The notes under the pieces are model-generated. The model had not been told where the DNA came from. It did not search any database and saw nothing but the letters and a program-made list of their open reading frames with translations. From assembly GCA_033239125.1 (NCBI GenBank), contig BSWB01000002.1, positions 111,576,443 through 111,640,442 on the forward strand: 64,000 nucleotides of DNA, in the 5' to 3' direction. The DNA is from Fagopyrum homotropicum. Lineage: Eukaryota > Streptophyta > Magnoliopsida > Caryophyllales > Polygonaceae. A program made the translations under genes and the position numbers. Shown piece by piece: positions 62,975 through 64,000 of this stretch; the stretch's first letter is position 1; the number at the start of each line of letters is the position of its first letter.

Positions 62975-64000
62975 TGAAAACTCAACCTTGATTATAAAGG
63001 TTTACAGGTGTTGATGATGGAACATTTAAACACAAATGTAGTAGTTTGATACACTAACAATGTATTGATTATATTCTCGAGATGCTTGGTTGGTTTGGAT
63101 TTAGTGCAGGTTCTGTCGAAAATCTCAAATGGCTTGAAATGGATTTCAAGGGTACAAGGAAGACAAGGTTGCACAACTCAATGATCTCAAAGGCCTTGAA
63201 GTAGATTTCAAAGGAACGAGAATGTTAAGGCTGCACGGTACAAGTATTCAAATATCTAAGAAGATCTTCTCGGTAAGATTTGCTCAACAACAAGATTTGA
63301 TCAAGCAAGGATCTCTACCAACCGAATGTTAGAGATCTTCTCAAACGATCCTCAAACCGAAAAGCATCAAGATTCTCTCTCCTTCGGTTTATATTATTGT
63401 TCAACAAAATTGAGAAGATTAAGGAGTTGAGAGATAAACGTGTTCTCATGAGATGAAGATCTACAATGTCTATCTTATCTCAAACAGGAAGCGATCTTCA
63501 TGGAGAAGAAGAATCATCTTCGAACGGTCATCTCTCCAACGGCTAGAAGACCTCTCCATAGAAGACTATAAAGAAGATGGCATTTGAAGAAGACAGACAC
63601 AGAAGCTTACACGGAAACATCAATAAGTCTTCAAAGCAACCTAAACATCTTCATTTGATATTAGTTTTTCTTTCTCTCCTTCTAAAAAGCTTTATCCACT
63701 AGAGAGAGATAAAATTCGAGAGCTCCATTGGCATATCTAAAGAGTGTTATACTCGAGTGTGTGTTACTTTGCGAATTAACTAGGCTATTATAGCAAAGTA
63801 AAGAGTTGGAGCTAAATCTTAGTGTTGGCTACAGTGAGAGAAGAAGGGGATTTCTTCTAGTTTGTATCTAGGAATCTTTGAAGCTGATAATAGATAGTTA
63901 GATCCTAAGGCTATACCTTGGGACGGAGAGTAAGCTATTTAGAGCCGAACTTCGTAAACATATCCTTGTGTCTATCTTTTACATTCCGCACTATACCTTG
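62975..64000 (+). repeat. 3' LTR of copia-2, cut by the window end
   Basis: Begins TGAAAACTCAACC. Signature-like TCAAAGGCCTTGAA at 63186-63199 and half-sites from 63124 lie upstream of TATAAAG (63567-63573). It matches the inverse of 4339-5331 and continues past the point where A interrupted that copy (about 63963). Confidence 0.85.

Larger units (their letters stand above)
59542..64000 (+). mobile_element. Copia-2 (SIRE-like Ty1/copia), 5' truncated
   Basis: Plus-strand relative of copia-1: RT-RNase H, envelope-like ORF, polypurine tract and 3' LTR running off the window. It starts abruptly at the RT N-terminus against F gag; gag, protease and integrase are missing. With copia-1 it forms a widely spaced inverted repeat. 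Confidence 0.9.

Noticed and set aside
1..64000. Host protein-coding, rRNA, tRNA or centromeric satellite sequences
   Set aside because: Every stretch was attributable to a retrotransposon or its non-coding parts; I saw no exon-like ORF with other homology and no tandem satellite.

Overview
This is plant nuclear DNA, most likely eudicot heterochromatin, and I can support no host gene, tRNA, rRNA or CRISPR in it. The whole window is LTR retrotransposons nested in one another. The evidence is primer-binding sites complementary to plant tRNA-Asp or tRNA-Met, Ty3/gypsy and Ty1/copia pol domains in their usual orders, polypurine tracts, TG...CA LTR ends and target-site duplications (TSDs). Species cannot be read from the sequence. 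Nearly every coding region is broken by stops, frameshifts or deletions. Letters A-G and copia-1/copia-2 are my labels. Layout: (1) 1-4338, 3' part of Athila-like gypsy A (+), inserted in the LTR of copia-1. (2) copia-1 (-), SIRE-like with an envelope-like ORF after pol, in two pieces, 4339-6683 and 40105-44946. (3) 6684-40104, Athila-like gypsy B (+), inserted in the envelope-like ORF of copia-1 (TSD TTGGT/TTGAT). B itself contains C (11685-22983, -, Athila-like), D (23930-33060, +, Tekay/Del-like chromovirus) and E (33482-35246, solo LTR with perfect TSD ATGAC). (4) 44947-50247, chromovirus G (+), in the gag of copia-1, 3' half lost. (5) 50248-59541, Athila-like F (-), inserted in the integrase of G; gag is truncated and integrase is missing, but protease, reverse transcriptase (RT) and RNase H form one open 959-codon frame. 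(6) 59542-64000, copia-2 (+), same family as copia-1 in the opposite direction, running off the window. The unusual signals are non-coding. First, most families carry their own short palindrome-like 'signature': CCACGGCCGTGG in A and B, CCGC-AGGG-GCGG in C (shared by the unrelated chromovirus G), CCGC-CCCC-GCGG in E, CACCTCG-GT-CGAGGTG in F, TTCAAGG-N-CCTTGAA in copia. It is repeated just upstream of the TATA box in U3, again in linkers between pol domains, and in C and F also upstream of the third ORF. The word differs between families but the positions are the same. Second, all four Athila-like families have two hairpin-plus-polypurine modules in the 3' non-coding region, and the three families where it is visible have another hairpin just after pol; paired base changes between families support the stems. 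Chromovirus D has six reiterated hairpins, also with compensatory changes. How the genes work together: gag, protease, RT/RNase H and integrase would make the particle, copy the RNA and integrate it; the third ORF of A, C and F and the envelope-like ORF of the copias have no established function. No element here looks autonomous.
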